A DNA stretch of 33,193 bases. Source: Rubrivivax sp. Its GTDB lineage: Bacteria; Pseudomonadota; Gammaproteobacteria; Burkholderiales; Burkholderiaceae_C. The position numbers and the translations under genes were made by a program. The first letter of the stretch is position 1; each line of letters starts with the position of its first letter. The stretch spans positions 1-33,193 of the forward strand of contig JAEUPH010000102.1 of assembly GCA_016790395.1 (NCBI GenBank), written 5' to 3'. Positions 26,950 through 33,193 of this stretch are shown here, one piece after another. Under the pieces are notes generated by a model, which made no database searches, had not been told where the DNA came from, and saw only the letters and a program-made list of their open reading frames with translations.

Positions 26950-27897
26950 ATGACCGTCGCCCTGATCCTGCTCGTCATCGCCATCATCTTCGTCGTGCGC
27001 ACGTTCAAGATCGTGCCGCAGCAGCACGCCTGGGTGGTGGAGCGCCTGGGCCGTTACGACCGCACGCTGACGCCGGGCCTGAAGTTCGTGATCCCGTTCA
27101 TCGAGCGCGTGGCCTACAAGCACTCGCTGAAGGAAGTGCCGCTGGACGTGCCGAGCCAGGTGTGCATCACGCGCGACAACACGCAGCTCCAGGTCGACGG
27201 CATCCTGTACTACCAGATCACCGACCCGATGCGCGCGAGCTACGGGTCGTCGAACTACATCGTGGCCATCACGCAGCTTGCGCAGACCACTCTGCGCAGC
27301 GTGATCGGCAAGATGGAACTGGACAAGACCTTCGAGGAGCGTGACCACATCAACGCCAGCGTCGTCAGCGCGCTCGACGAGGCGGCGCTGAACTGGGGCG
27401 TCAAGGTGCTGCGCTACGAGATCAAGGACCTCACGCCGCCGGCGGCCATCTTGCACAGCATGCAGGCGCAGATCACCGCCGAGCGCGAGAAGCGGGCGCT
27501 GATCGCCGCCTCCGAGGGCAAGCGCCAGGAACAGATCAACCTCGCCGAGGGCCAGCGCGCCGCCTTCATTGCCAAGAGCGAAGGCGAGAAGCAGTCCGAG
27601 ATCAACCTGGCGCAAGGCGAAGCGGCGGCGATCGTCGCCGTGGCCGAAGCCACCGCCGACGCGATCCGCAAGGTGGCCGCCGCCATCCAGAGCCCGGGCG
27701 GCGAGCAGGCCGTGCAGCTCAAGGTGGCCGAGAAGGCGGTGGAGGCGTACGGCAACCTGGCCCGCACGAACAACACGATGATCGTGCCGAACAACGTGGG
27801 CGAGGTCGCCGGGCTCATCGGCACGGCGATGGCGCTCATCAAGCAGAAGCCGCCCGGCGCTGCCGGCGCGCCGCCCGCGCCGCACGGCGGGCGCTGA
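26950..27897 (+). CDS. Band-7/SPFH (stomatin/paraslipin-like) membrane protein
   Basis: A 315-residue member of the SPFH superfamily. A single N-terminal transmembrane segment (VALILLVIAIIFVVRTF) precedes the SPFH domain: VPQQHAWVVERLGRYDRTL, GLKFVIPFIERVAYKHSL, VDGILYYQITDP and TTLRSVIGKMELDKTFEERD. A coiled-coil Ala/Glu/Lys-rich region (about 170-250, AEREKRALIAASEGKRQEQI) and a Pro/Gly-rich tail complete it. It closely follows the QmcA/paraslipin layout. Start choice: ATG 26950 with GGAAA upstream; a GTG at 26935 would add five residues. It works with the NfeD-like protein encoded before it, probably as an oligomeric membrane scaffold. Confidence 0.92.
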   Translation: MTVALILLVIAIIFVVRTFKIVPQQHAWVVERLGRYDRTLTPGLKFVIPFIERVAYKHSLKEVPLDVPSQVCITRDNTQLQVDGILYYQITDPMRASYGSSNYIVAITQLAQTTLRSVIGKMELDKTFEERDHINASVVSALDEAALNWGVKVLRYEIKDLTPPAAILHSMQAQITAEREKRALIAASEGKRQEQINLAEGQRAAFIAKSEGEKQSEINLAQGEAAAIVAVAEATADAIRKVAAAIQSPGGEQAVQLKVAEKAVEAYGNLARTNNTMIVPNNVGEVAGLIGTAMALIKQKPPGAAGAPPAPHGGR

Positions 27898-27909
27898 CAA
27901 GCGCGGCCT

Positions 27910-27924
27910 GCCGCCCGGGGCGGC
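27910..27924 (+). terminator. GC hairpin after the band-7 gene
   Basis: GCCGCC and GGCGGC form a 6-bp stem around a CGG loop, 13 bp after the stop codon. No uridine run follows, so a Rho-independent role is doubtful. Confidence 0.25.
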
Positions 27925-27960
27925 GGCGCCAGCGACGGCGCTGCTGCGGCGGCGCCTGCA

Positions 27961-27966
27961 TAGAAT
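27961..27966 (+). promoter_or_regulatory. Probable -10 element of the tRNA-Ser promoter
   Basis: TAGAAT (5 of 6 bases of TATAAT) ends 17 bp before the tRNA 5' end, a typical distance for a short tRNA leader. No good -35 is visible in the GC-rich DNA upstream. Confidence 0.45.
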
Positions 27967-27983
27967 CGCGCCCGCATCCCCGC

Positions 27984-28074
27984 GGAGGGATGGATGAGTG
28001 GTTTAAGTCGCACGCCTGGAAAGCGTGTGGGGGTTAACAGCCCCCCGCGGGTTCGAATCCCGCTCCCTCCGCCA
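27984..28074 (+). tRNA. tRNA-Ser (anticodon GGA)
   Basis: A complete 91-nt cloverleaf. Acceptor GGAGGGA (27984-27990) pairs with TCCCTCC, then the discriminator G and encoded CCA (28072-28074). The anticodon stem CACGC/GCGTG encloses the loop CTGGAAA with anticodon GGA at 28018-28020, which reads UCC and UCU. A long GC-rich variable arm marks it as a class II serine tRNA. The T arm is GCGGG-TTCGAAT-CCCGC. It stands alone between a plus-strand operon and minus-strand genes. I saw no integrase or attachment-site duplication next to it. Confidence 0.97.
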
Positions 28075-28089
28075 AAGACGCCTGCAGCC

Positions 28090-28104
28090 GCGGCCTTCGG
28101 CCGC
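28090..28104 (+). terminator. Hairpin after tRNA-Ser
   Basis: GCGGCC-TTC-GGCCGC forms a 6-bp GC stem with a triloop, 15 nt after the tRNA end and before the convergent small gene. The following bases (TCAGGTTGG) are not a uridine run, so this is a weak terminator candidate, possibly used from both sides. Confidence 0.35.
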
Positions 28105-28131
28105 TCAGGTTGGCCGCTCGGGCCGCCCGAC

Positions 28132-28440
28132 TCACGGCGCCTTGCGCCGGCGGGCCTTCGGTTCGAGAGGGTCCGGTCCTGCGCTGCGTGCAGCGCGTTC
28201 CGCTGGCGTCGTTGCCGCCGGCCCCTGCACCAGCTCTTGGCGCCGCTGCGCATCGAGCCCCGGAGTGGCGCGCATGTCGGTGTCGACGAGGCCGGCGTCG
28301 ATGTCGTGCTTGGCCTGCTCGACGATCGGGTTCGCGTGTGGCGTCACCGCATCCTTGGCCTGGTCGCGCTCGTGCGGAAGCAGCGGCGCCGAGCGAACGG
28401 GCCTGTTCTTCGCGCTGGATTGAGCGGGCTTGGCGGGCAT
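28132..28440 (-). CDS. Small conserved hypothetical protein
   Basis: A 102-residue hydrophilic protein without signal peptide or membrane segment. The middle reads SAPLLPHERDQAKDAVTPHA and then IVEQAKHDIDAGLVDTDMRA. The LPHERD core followed by a helical segment and a D-T-D turn recalls a small family of unknown function common in Burkholderiales. Ends are basic and Pro/Ala-rich, suggesting disorder. AGG lies about 8 bp before the ATG. It follows another small gene by 32 bp on the same strand and faces the tRNA. Function unknown. Coding status rests on recalled family resemblance. Confidence 0.65.
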   Translation of the reverse strand: MPAKPAQSSAKNRPVRSAPLLPHERDQAKDAVTPHANPIVEQAKHDIDAGLVDTDMRATPGLDAQRRQELVQGPAATTPAERAARSAGPDPLEPKARRRKAP

Positions 28441-28472
28441 CGGGTCGCCTGGGTGTGGACCGCTGTAGAGGA

Positions 28473-28835
28473 CTACCCGGCAGACCGGCCCGCGCAGGCG
28501 CGAGCTGCGGCGCCGTCGTGGCCGTCGAGTCCGGTTTCGGATTCGCAAGCCGCATGACGGTTGCAGCGCGCCCAGGCCGCGCAGACGGCCTCGCGCGCTT
28601 CGCACCACGCCAGGCGCGAGGCGCCTTTCACTTCTTCCCACTCCGAGCCCAGGCGGCCGAGCACGTCGTCCAGCAGCGTGTCCTCGCGGTAGTGCGCCCG
28701 GGCGAGCCGGAACGCCGGTGCGTAGTCGGCGAAGGAAAGGCCGGTGATGTAGAAGGGTTGCAGCGGCAGCGAGCAGGCCCAGAACGCGTCGTCGTCGGGC
28801 ACCGTTGTCCTCGGGGGGGTTGTCAGTCCGTCCAT
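28473..28835 (-). CDS. Small conserved hypothetical protein
   Basis: About 120 residues. The pattern DDDAFW near the start, then PFYITGLSFADYAPAFRL, DDVLGRLGSEWEEVKGASRL and AWCEAREAVCAAWAR resembles a small Burkholderiales family (D-D-A-Y-W ... Y-x-P-A-Y-R ... W-x-x-x-x-G-x-S-x-L-x-W ... A-A-W). I know of no function for it. Compared with the family core, several tyrosines and glycines are replaced and cysteines are frequent, including a C-terminal tail with GRSAG. Start uncertain: ATG 28835 is reported; a GTG 36 bp later has a better Shine-Dalgarno (GAGGA); ATG 28868 is also in frame. Soluble, no signal peptide. Probably co-transcribed with the next small gene. Confidence 0.6.
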   Translation of the reverse strand: MDGLTTPPRTTVPDDDAFWACSLPLQPFYITGLSFADYAPAFRLARAHYREDTLLDDVLGRLGSEWEEVKGASRLAWCEAREAVCAAWARCNRHAACESETGLDGHDGAAARACAGRSAG

Positions 28836-28882
28836 GCCCGCGGAGTCTGGCGTGCACGCCTGGCGCACGCTGTAGGACTCGA

Positions 28883-28901
28883 TGCCGACACGCTGTCGGC
28901 A
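28883..28901 (-). terminator. 8-bp perfect hairpin downstream of lpdA
   Basis: TGCCGACA and TGTCGGCA form an 8-bp stem around a 3-nt loop, starting about 40 nt after the lpdA stop in the direction of transcription. No uridine run follows. It may terminate or stabilise the pyruvate dehydrogenase transcript. Confidence 0.35.
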
Positions 28902-28940
28902 CCGGACGGCGGACCGCGGAACGGCCGGGCGCAGCCCCGC

Positions 28941-30800
28941 TCAGCGCCGCACCGGCGGCAGGTCGGTGCAGGTGCCGTGCGCCGCTTCGGCCGCCATGCC
29001 GATGCTCTCGCCGAGCGTGGGGTGCGGGTGGATCGTCTTGCCGATGTCCACCTCGTCGGCGCCCATCTCGATGGCCAGCGCGATCTCGCCGATCATGTCG
29101 CCGGCGTGCGTGCCGACGATGCCGCCGCCGACGATGCGGTGCGTCTGTTCGTCGAACAGCAGCTTGGTGAACCCTTCGTCGCGGCCGTTGGCGATGGCTC
29201 GGCCGCTCGCGGTCCAGGGGAACAACCCTTTCCTGACCTTGACGCCGCGGGCCTTCGCCTCGTCTTCGGTCAGGCCGACCCAGGCGACCTCGGGGTCGGT
29301 GTAGGCGACGCTGGGGATCACGCGGGCGTCGAACTGCGCCCGGCGCAAGCCCTCGTCGCCGTTGATGTCGCCTGCGGCCACCTCGGCGGCCACGTGCGCT
29401 TCGTGCACCGCCTTGTGCGCCAGCATCGGCTGGCCGACGATGTCGCCGATGGCGAAGATGTGCGGCACGTTGGTGCGCATCTGAACGTCCACCGGGATGA
29501 AGCCGCGCTCGCCGACGACGATGCCGGCCTTCTCGGCGCCGATCTTCCTGCCGTTGGGGCTGCGGCCCACCGCCTGCAGCACGAGGTCGTACAGGCCCTC
29601 GCTCTTCACCGCGCCGTCGACGCTCTCGAAGCGCACGCGGATGCCCTCCGTCGTGGCCTCGGCAGCGACGGTCTTCGTCTTCAGCCAGATGTTGTCGAAG
29701 CGCGGTGCGTTGAGCTTCTGCCACACCTTGACGAGGTCGCGGTCGGCGCCTTGCATCAGGCCGTCGAGCATCTCCACCACGTCCAGCCGCGCGCCGAGCG
29801 TGCTGTACACGGTGCCCATCTCGAGGCCGATGATGCCGCCGCCGACGACGAGCATCCGCTGGGGCAGTGCGCGCAGTTCGAGCGCGCCGGTGCTGTCGAC
29901 GATGCGCGGGTCGTCGGGCATGAACGGCAGCCGCACCGCCTGCGAACCGGCGGCGATGATGCAGCGGCCGAACTTGATCGTCTGCGTCTTGCCGGTCTTG
30001 TCCTGGCCGCTGCCGCCGGTCTCCTCGACGCTGAGGTGATGCGGGTCGCTGAAGCTGCCATAGCCGCGCACGACGGTGACCTTGCGCATCTTCGCCATCG
30101 CGGCCAGGCCGCCGGTGAGCTTGCCGACGACCTTGTTCTTGTGCGCCAGCAGCTTGCCCGGCTCGATCACCGGCGCTCCGTAGGTGACGCCGAGACCGGC
30201 GAAGTGCTTCACCTCGTCCATCACCGCGGCCACGTGCAGCAGCGCCTTGCTCGGGATGCAGCCGACGTTCAGGCACACGCCGCCCAGCGTGGCGTAGCGC
30301 TCGACCAGAACCGTCCTCAGGCCGAGGTCGGCGGCGCGGAAGGCGGCCGAGTAGCCGCCGGGACCGCCGCCGAGGACGAGCATGTCGCACTCGAGGTCGG
30401 CGCCGCCGGCGTAGGTCGAAGGCACCGGAGCGGGGGCCTTCGCGGCCGGGGACGCGGCCGGGGACGCGGCCGGGGACGCGACCGTGGACGCGGCCGGGGA
30501 CGCGGCCGGGGACGCGACAGCAGCCGCAGTTGCCGGCGTGGCCGCAGCTGCGGCCGGCCCGCCGGCCGCCTCGAGCATCAGCAGCACCGAGCCCTCGCTC
30601 ACCTTGTCGCCGAGCGCGACCTTCATCTCCTTGACGACACCCGCGTGCGACGAGGGGATCTCCATCGAGGCCTTGTCGCTCTCCACGGTGACGAGGCTCT
30701 GCTCGGCCTTGACGGTGTCGCCCGGCTTGACGAGCAGCTCGATGACGGCCACGTCCTTGAAGTCGCCGATGTCGGGCACCTTGATCTCGATGGCGGCCAT
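28941..30800 (-). CDS. lpdA: Dihydrolipoamide dehydrogenase (E3) with N-terminal lipoyl domain
   Basis: Flavoprotein that reoxidises dihydrolipoamide in the pyruvate dehydrogenase complex, passing electrons to NAD+. It has 619 residues, about 145 more than a plain E3, because a lipoyl domain (1-78, lipoyl-lysine Lys43 in ESDKASM) is fused in front. An Ala/Pro/Ser linker (80-130) is encoded by a 12-bp tandem repeat. The core has the FAD motif [14 protein letters not shown], the redox disulfide [13 protein letters not shown], the NAD motif [28 protein letters not shown] and the active-site base in [14 protein letters not shown] precedes the ATG. Fusion of lipoyl domain and E3 is usual in this lineage. 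It follows the BPH gene by 18 bp. Confidence 0.97.
   Translation of the reverse strand: MAAIEIKVPDIGDFKDVAVIELLVKPGDTVKAEQSLVTVESDKASMEIPSSHAGVVKEMKVALGDKVSEGSVLLMLEAAGGPAAAAATPATAAAVASPAASPAASTVASPAASPAASPAAKAPAPVPSTYAGGADLECDMLVLGGGPGGYSAAFRAADLGLRTVLVERYATLGGVCLNVGCIPSKALLHVAAVMDEVKHFAGLGVTYGAPVIEPGKLLAHKNKVVGKLTGGLAAMAKMRKVTVVRGYGSFSDPHHLSVEETGGSGQDKTGKTQTIKFGRCIIAAGSQAVRLPFMPDDPRIVDSTGALELRALPQRMLVVGGGIIGLEMGTVYSTLGARLDVVEMLDGLMQGADRDLVKVWQKLNAPRFDNIWLKTKTVAAEATTEGIRVRFESVDGAVKSEGLYDLVLQAVGRSPNGRKIGAEKAGIVVGERGFIPVDVQMRTNVPHIFAIGDIVGQPMLAHKAVHEAHVAAEVAAGDINGDEGLRRAQFDARVIPSVAYTDPEVAWVGLTEDEAKARGVKVRKGLFPWTASGRAIANGRDEGFTKLLFDEQTHRIVGGGIVGTHAGDMIGEIALAIEMGADEVDIGKTIHPHPTLGESIGMAAEAAHGTCTDLPPVRR
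30442..30513. repeat. 12-bp tandem repeat (six units) in lpdA linker
   Basis: Six consecutive 12-bp units of GCGGCCGGGGAC run from 30442 to 30513; the fourth is a variant (GCGACCGTGGAC). On the coding strand each unit encodes four residues of the Ala-Ser-Pro-Ala type, building the flexible linker between the lipoyl and E3 domains. The unit length is a multiple of three, so copy-number change keeps the frame. Confidence 0.9.
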
Positions 30801-30818
30801 GTCGATGGTCTCTTCCGT

Positions 30819-31391
30819 TCAGGTCTTCAGCGTCAGCGTGTGCAGCCGCACCGGGGCGGCCGAGCTGGTGTCGAACTCGCAGCCGGCGCGCACGCCGGCA
30901 TCGGCCACCTCGCGGGCACTGCGCGCGCGAGCCCAGGTGGCGTACATCGCGCCCAGCGCGTAGCGGCGGCCCGAGCCGATGGCCCAGAAGCGCTCGAACT
31001 CGAACACCTCGCGGTAGCTCTCGACGCCGAAGACGCCGTGCGCGTTGGCCACCAGGATCGAGATCTGGCTGCTCTCGTAGGGATCGGAATCGTGCTCCTT
31101 CGTGTTCAGGAAGAAGCGCTCCTTGAGCTGCGGGTGCAACGCGCGGAAGGTCTCGAAGATCTCGGCGCGCGAGGCCAGGCGCAACTGCTCCTTCGGCAGC
31201 CCCGCCAGCGCCTGCTGCAGCACCGGGATGTGCGCCGTGCTGCCCACCGCGCCGATCCAGTGCCCGCGCACGTTGAACAGCTTCGTGTTCGCCTCGTAGC
31301 CCGGCGGCAGCCGCATCTCGCCGAAGGTGATCAGCGAGTCCGAGGCGATGGCCAGCGTGCCGCCCTTGCGCGCGACGACGACGGTGCTCAT
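30819..31391 (-). CDS. BPH-type proteasome homologue (HslV-related Ntn hydrolase)
   Basis: A 190-residue threonine/serine-type Ntn peptidase. It opens MSTVVVARKGGTLAIASDS, which aligns with HslV MTTIVSVRRNGHVVIAGDG. After Met removal the nucleophile would be Ser1 (Thr in HslV), with Asp17 and a lysine (Lys36 in NTKLF, shifted by about three residues) completing the site. AVGSTAH and AIGSGRRYALGAMYA match the core strands and the GSG turn. Size and layout fit the described betaproteobacterial proteasome homologue (BPH), a double-ring descendant of HslV; some BPH subfamilies are known to use Ser. No HslU-type ATPase is near. GGGAG lies 6 bp before the ATG. It sits between the E2 and E3 genes of pyruvate dehydrogenase. 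The substrate is unknown. Confidence 0.85.
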   Translation of the reverse strand: MSTVVVARKGGTLAIASDSLITFGEMRLPPGYEANTKLFNVRGHWIGAVGSTAHIPVLQQALAGLPKEQLRLASRAEIFETFRALHPQLKERFFLNTKEHDSDPYESSQISILVANAHGVFGVESYREVFEFERFWAIGSGRRYALGAMYATWARARSAREVADAGVRAGCEFDTSSAAPVRLHTLTLKT

Positions 31392-31480
31392 CGGCCGCTC
31401 CCGGCGTGCCGCGGCGCTGCGCAGCGGCAGGGCCGGCCGCGGGCCGCTTCGGCAGCGGCCTCGCCCGCAAGCGGCGCCAT
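31388..31480 (-). other. 30-codon ORF bridging aceF and the BPH gene
   Basis: The ATG at 31480 overlaps the aceF stop as TGATG and its stop overlaps the BPH start as ATGA, so it fills the gap exactly. The product (MAPLAGEAAAEAARGRPCRC...) is Ala/Arg-rich with no recognisable domain. It may be a real microprotein, a coupling device that delivers ribosomes to the BPH start, or chance in GC-rich DNA. Confidence 0.3.
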
Positions 31481-33168
31481 CACAGCAGCACCCGGCGGAA
31501 GTCGCCGAGGATCTGCGCCAGGTAGGTGTTGAAGCGCGCCGCCGCCGCGCCGTCGATGACGCGATGGTCCCACGACAGCGACAGCGGCAGGATCAGCCGG
31601 GGCGCGAACTGCCTGCCGTCCCAGCGCGGCTCGGTGGTGCTGCGGCACACGCCGAGGATCGAGACTTCGGGGGCGTTGATGATCGGCGTGAAATAGCGCC
31701 CGCCGATGCCGCCCAGCGAACTGATGCTGAAGCAGCCGCCACTCATGTCCGCCGGGCCGAGCTTGCCGTCGCGTGCCTTCTTCGCGAGCTCGCTCATCTC
31801 CTGGCTGATGGCGAGCACGCCCTTCTTGTCGGCGTCCTTGATCACCGGCACGACGAGGCCGTTGGGGGTGTCGGCGGCGAAGCCGATGTGGAAGTACTTC
31901 TTGTAGACGAGCTGCTCGCCGTCCAGGCTGGCGTTGAATTCCGGGAACTTCTTCAGCGCCGCGACCGTGGCCTTGATGAGGAAAGCGAGCATCGTGACCT
32001 TGATGCCGCTCTTCTCGTTCTCCTTGTTGAGCTGGACGCGGAAGGCTTCGAGCTCGGTGATGTCGGCGTCGTCGTGGTTGGTGACGTGCGGGATCAGCAC
32101 CCAGTTGCGGTGCAGGTTGGCGCCACTGATCTTCTTGATGCGGCTGAGGTCCTTGCGCTCGATCTCGCCGAACTTGGTGAAGTCCACCTGCGGCCAGGGC
32201 AGCAGGCCGGGGAAGCTGCCGCCGGCCGCGGCGGTCGAGGCGGCGGGCGCCTTGGCCTTCTGCGCTGCCGTCTGCACGGCACCGGCCATCACGCCCTTGA
32301 CGAAGCCCTGCACGTCGGCTTGGGTGATGCGGCCCTTGGGGCCGGTGCCCGCCACTTCCGCCAACGGCACGCCGAGCTCGCGGGCCAGCTTGCGGATCGT
32401 CGGCGAGGCGTGCGGCAGCACGCCCTTGGCCGCGGTGGGGTCGTGCGCGGGCAGGCTGGCGGCGGCCGACCCGCCGCCGCGCTCGGCCAGCGCAGCCATC
32501 GGCGCCACGGCCGGCGCCACGGCCGACGCTGCGGGCGATGCTGCCGCGGCCGGTGCGGTGGCTGGGGCCGGTGCGGTCGAAGCACCGGCGGCGCCCTCCA
32601 GCACCAGCACCGGCGATCCCTTGTTCACCTTGTCGCCGATCTTGACCAGCACCTGCTTCACGACGCCGGCGTGCGACGACGGGATCTCCATCGAAGCCTT
32701 GTCGCTCTCGACGGTGATGAGGCTCTGCTCCACCTTCACCGTGTCGCCGGGCTTGACGAAGAGCTCGATCACCGCGACGTCGGCGAAGTCGCCGATGTCG
32801 GGCACCACCACGGTGACCGGCCCGGCGGCCGCCGATGGGGCGGCAGCGGGCGCTGCCGCCGGGGTCGGCGCCGCCGCGGCGGGCGTGGTCGGTGCCGCGG
32901 CCTTCGCGGCCGGCGCCGGCGCACCGGCGCCTTCGGCGTCGAGCCGGAGCAGCAGCGTGCCCTGGTTCACCTTGTCGCCCATCTTCACGACGAGCTCGCG
33001 CACCACGCCGGCGTGCGAGCTCGGAATCTCCATCGAGGCCTTGTCGCTCTCCACCGTCACGAGCGACTGCTCGGCAGCCACCTTGTCGCCGGCCTTCACC
33101 AGCACCTCGATGACCGCGACATCCTTGAAGTCCCCGATATCGGGCACCACCACATCGACCAGAGCCAT
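31480..33168 (-). CDS. aceF: Pyruvate dehydrogenase E2, dihydrolipoamide acetyltransferase
   Basis: Forms the core of the pyruvate dehydrogenase complex and transfers acetyl from lipoyl arms to CoA. It has 562 residues. Domain order: lipoyl 1 (1-79, Lys43 in ESDKASM), Ala/Pro linker, lipoyl 2 (about 118-195, Lys157), a second Ala/Pro/Val linker, and the peripheral-subunit-binding domain (LPHASPTIRKLARELGVPLA then GTGPKGRITQADVQ). The catalytic domain has the C-terminal LSLSWDHRVIDGAAAARF holding the active-site His and Asp. GGAG stands 8 bp before the ATG. Only 25 bp remain upstream in the window; the E1 gene (aceE) is expected there. Translationally linked downstream through the small bridging ORF. 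Confidence 0.97.
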   Translation of the reverse strand: MALVDVVVPDIGDFKDVAVIEVLVKAGDKVAAEQSLVTVESDKASMEIPSSHAGVVRELVVKMGDKVNQGTLLLRLDAEGAGAPAPAAKAAAPTTPAAAAPTPAAAPAAAPSAAAGPVTVVVPDIGDFADVAVIELFVKPGDTVKVEQSLITVESDKASMEIPSSHAGVVKQVLVKIGDKVNKGSPVLVLEGAAGASTAPAPATAPAAAASPAASAVAPAVAPMAALAERGGGSAAASLPAHDPTAAKGVLPHASPTIRKLARELGVPLAEVAGTGPKGRITQADVQGFVKGVMAGAVQTAAQKAKAPAASTAAAGGSFPGLLPWPQVDFTKFGEIERKDLSRIKKISGANLHRNWVLIPHVTNHDDADITELEAFRVQLNKENEKSGIKVTMLAFLIKATVAALKKFPEFNASLDGEQLVYKKYFHIGFAADTPNGLVVPVIKDADKKGVLAISQEMSELAKKARDGKLGPADMSGGCFSISSLGGIGGRYFTPIINAPEVSILGVCRSTTEPRWDGRQFAPRLILPLSLSWDHRVIDGAAAARFNTYLAQILGDFRRVLL

Positions 33169-33193
33169 GCGTCCGTCTCCGCTTTCTTCGGTT

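Noticed and set aside
24019-27900. A 1293-codon continuous minus-strand frame
   Set aside because: Only the part from 26283 downward is the decarboxylase. The upstream part is the antisense of the band-7 and nfeD-like genes and only happens to stay open.
27984-28131. tRNA-Ser as an integration site for a mobile element
   Set aside because: No integrase, no direct repeat of the tRNA 3' end and no compositional break in the window; the neighbours are ordinary genes.
32500-32560. Short repeats in the aceF linker as a CRISPR or mobile signature
   Set aside because: They are Ala/Pro/Val linker codons with imperfect short repeats, inside a coding frame, without spacers.

Overview
The window is a very GC-rich chromosomal segment with dense, mostly operon-packed genes. 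Gene content and order point to a betaproteobacterium of the order Burkholderiales, most like the Rubrivivax/Leptothrix/Methylibium/Piscinibacter group. The evidence is the rimP-nusA-infB-rbfA-truB-typA order, a pyruvate dehydrogenase E3 that carries its own lipoyl domain, a BPH-type proteasome homologue, and a TIGR03790 protein (a family known from exosortase-carrying genomes). I saw no insertion sequence, prophage, CRISPR array, rRNA or transfer signature, and no gene-free stretch longer than about 300 bases. The longest gaps are the divergent promoter regions 22920-23180, 26284-26469 and 8362-8532.

Layout. 1-2562 (minus): dusA-mtnP-mtnA, a tRNA dihydrouridine synthase translationally coupled to two methionine-salvage enzymes; mtnA is cut by the window edge. 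2622-4967 (plus): an ArsR-type regulator overlapping a TIGR03790 lipoprotein, then an EamA/DMT transporter. 4950-8361 (minus): a wax ester synthase/acyl-CoA:diacylglycerol acyltransferase followed by two alpha/beta hydrolases, a probable neutral-lipid module. 8533-13676 (plus): two tandem exported S9 prolyl-oligopeptidase-type peptidases and an exported esterase. 13655-22919 (minus): the translation operon rimP-nusA-infB-rbfA-truB-typA with a second EamA transporter at its end. This operon has a recognisable promoter, a terminator-like hairpin in its leader and a strong hairpin between infB and rbfA. 23181-23981 (plus): fabI. 24019-26283 (minus): an Arg/Lys/Orn decarboxylase. 26470-27897 (plus): an NfeD-like protein with a band-7/SPFH protein. 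27984-28074 (plus): tRNA-Ser(GGA). 28132-28835 (minus): two small conserved hypothetical genes. 28941-33168 (minus): aceF, a BPH-type Ntn hydrolase and lpdA, the distal part of a pyruvate dehydrogenase locus whose E1 gene probably lies just outside.

Most genes are housekeeping. The parts most worth a second look are the proteasome homologue with a predicted N-terminal serine nucleophile lying between the E2 and E3 genes of pyruvate dehydrogenase; the leader of the rimP-nusA-infB operon, which looks like a transcription attenuator crossed by a small upstream ORF; the lipoprotein/ArsR pair; and the wax-ester/lipase gene cluster. Everything here was read by eye. Family assignments rest on recognised motifs, not on searches.
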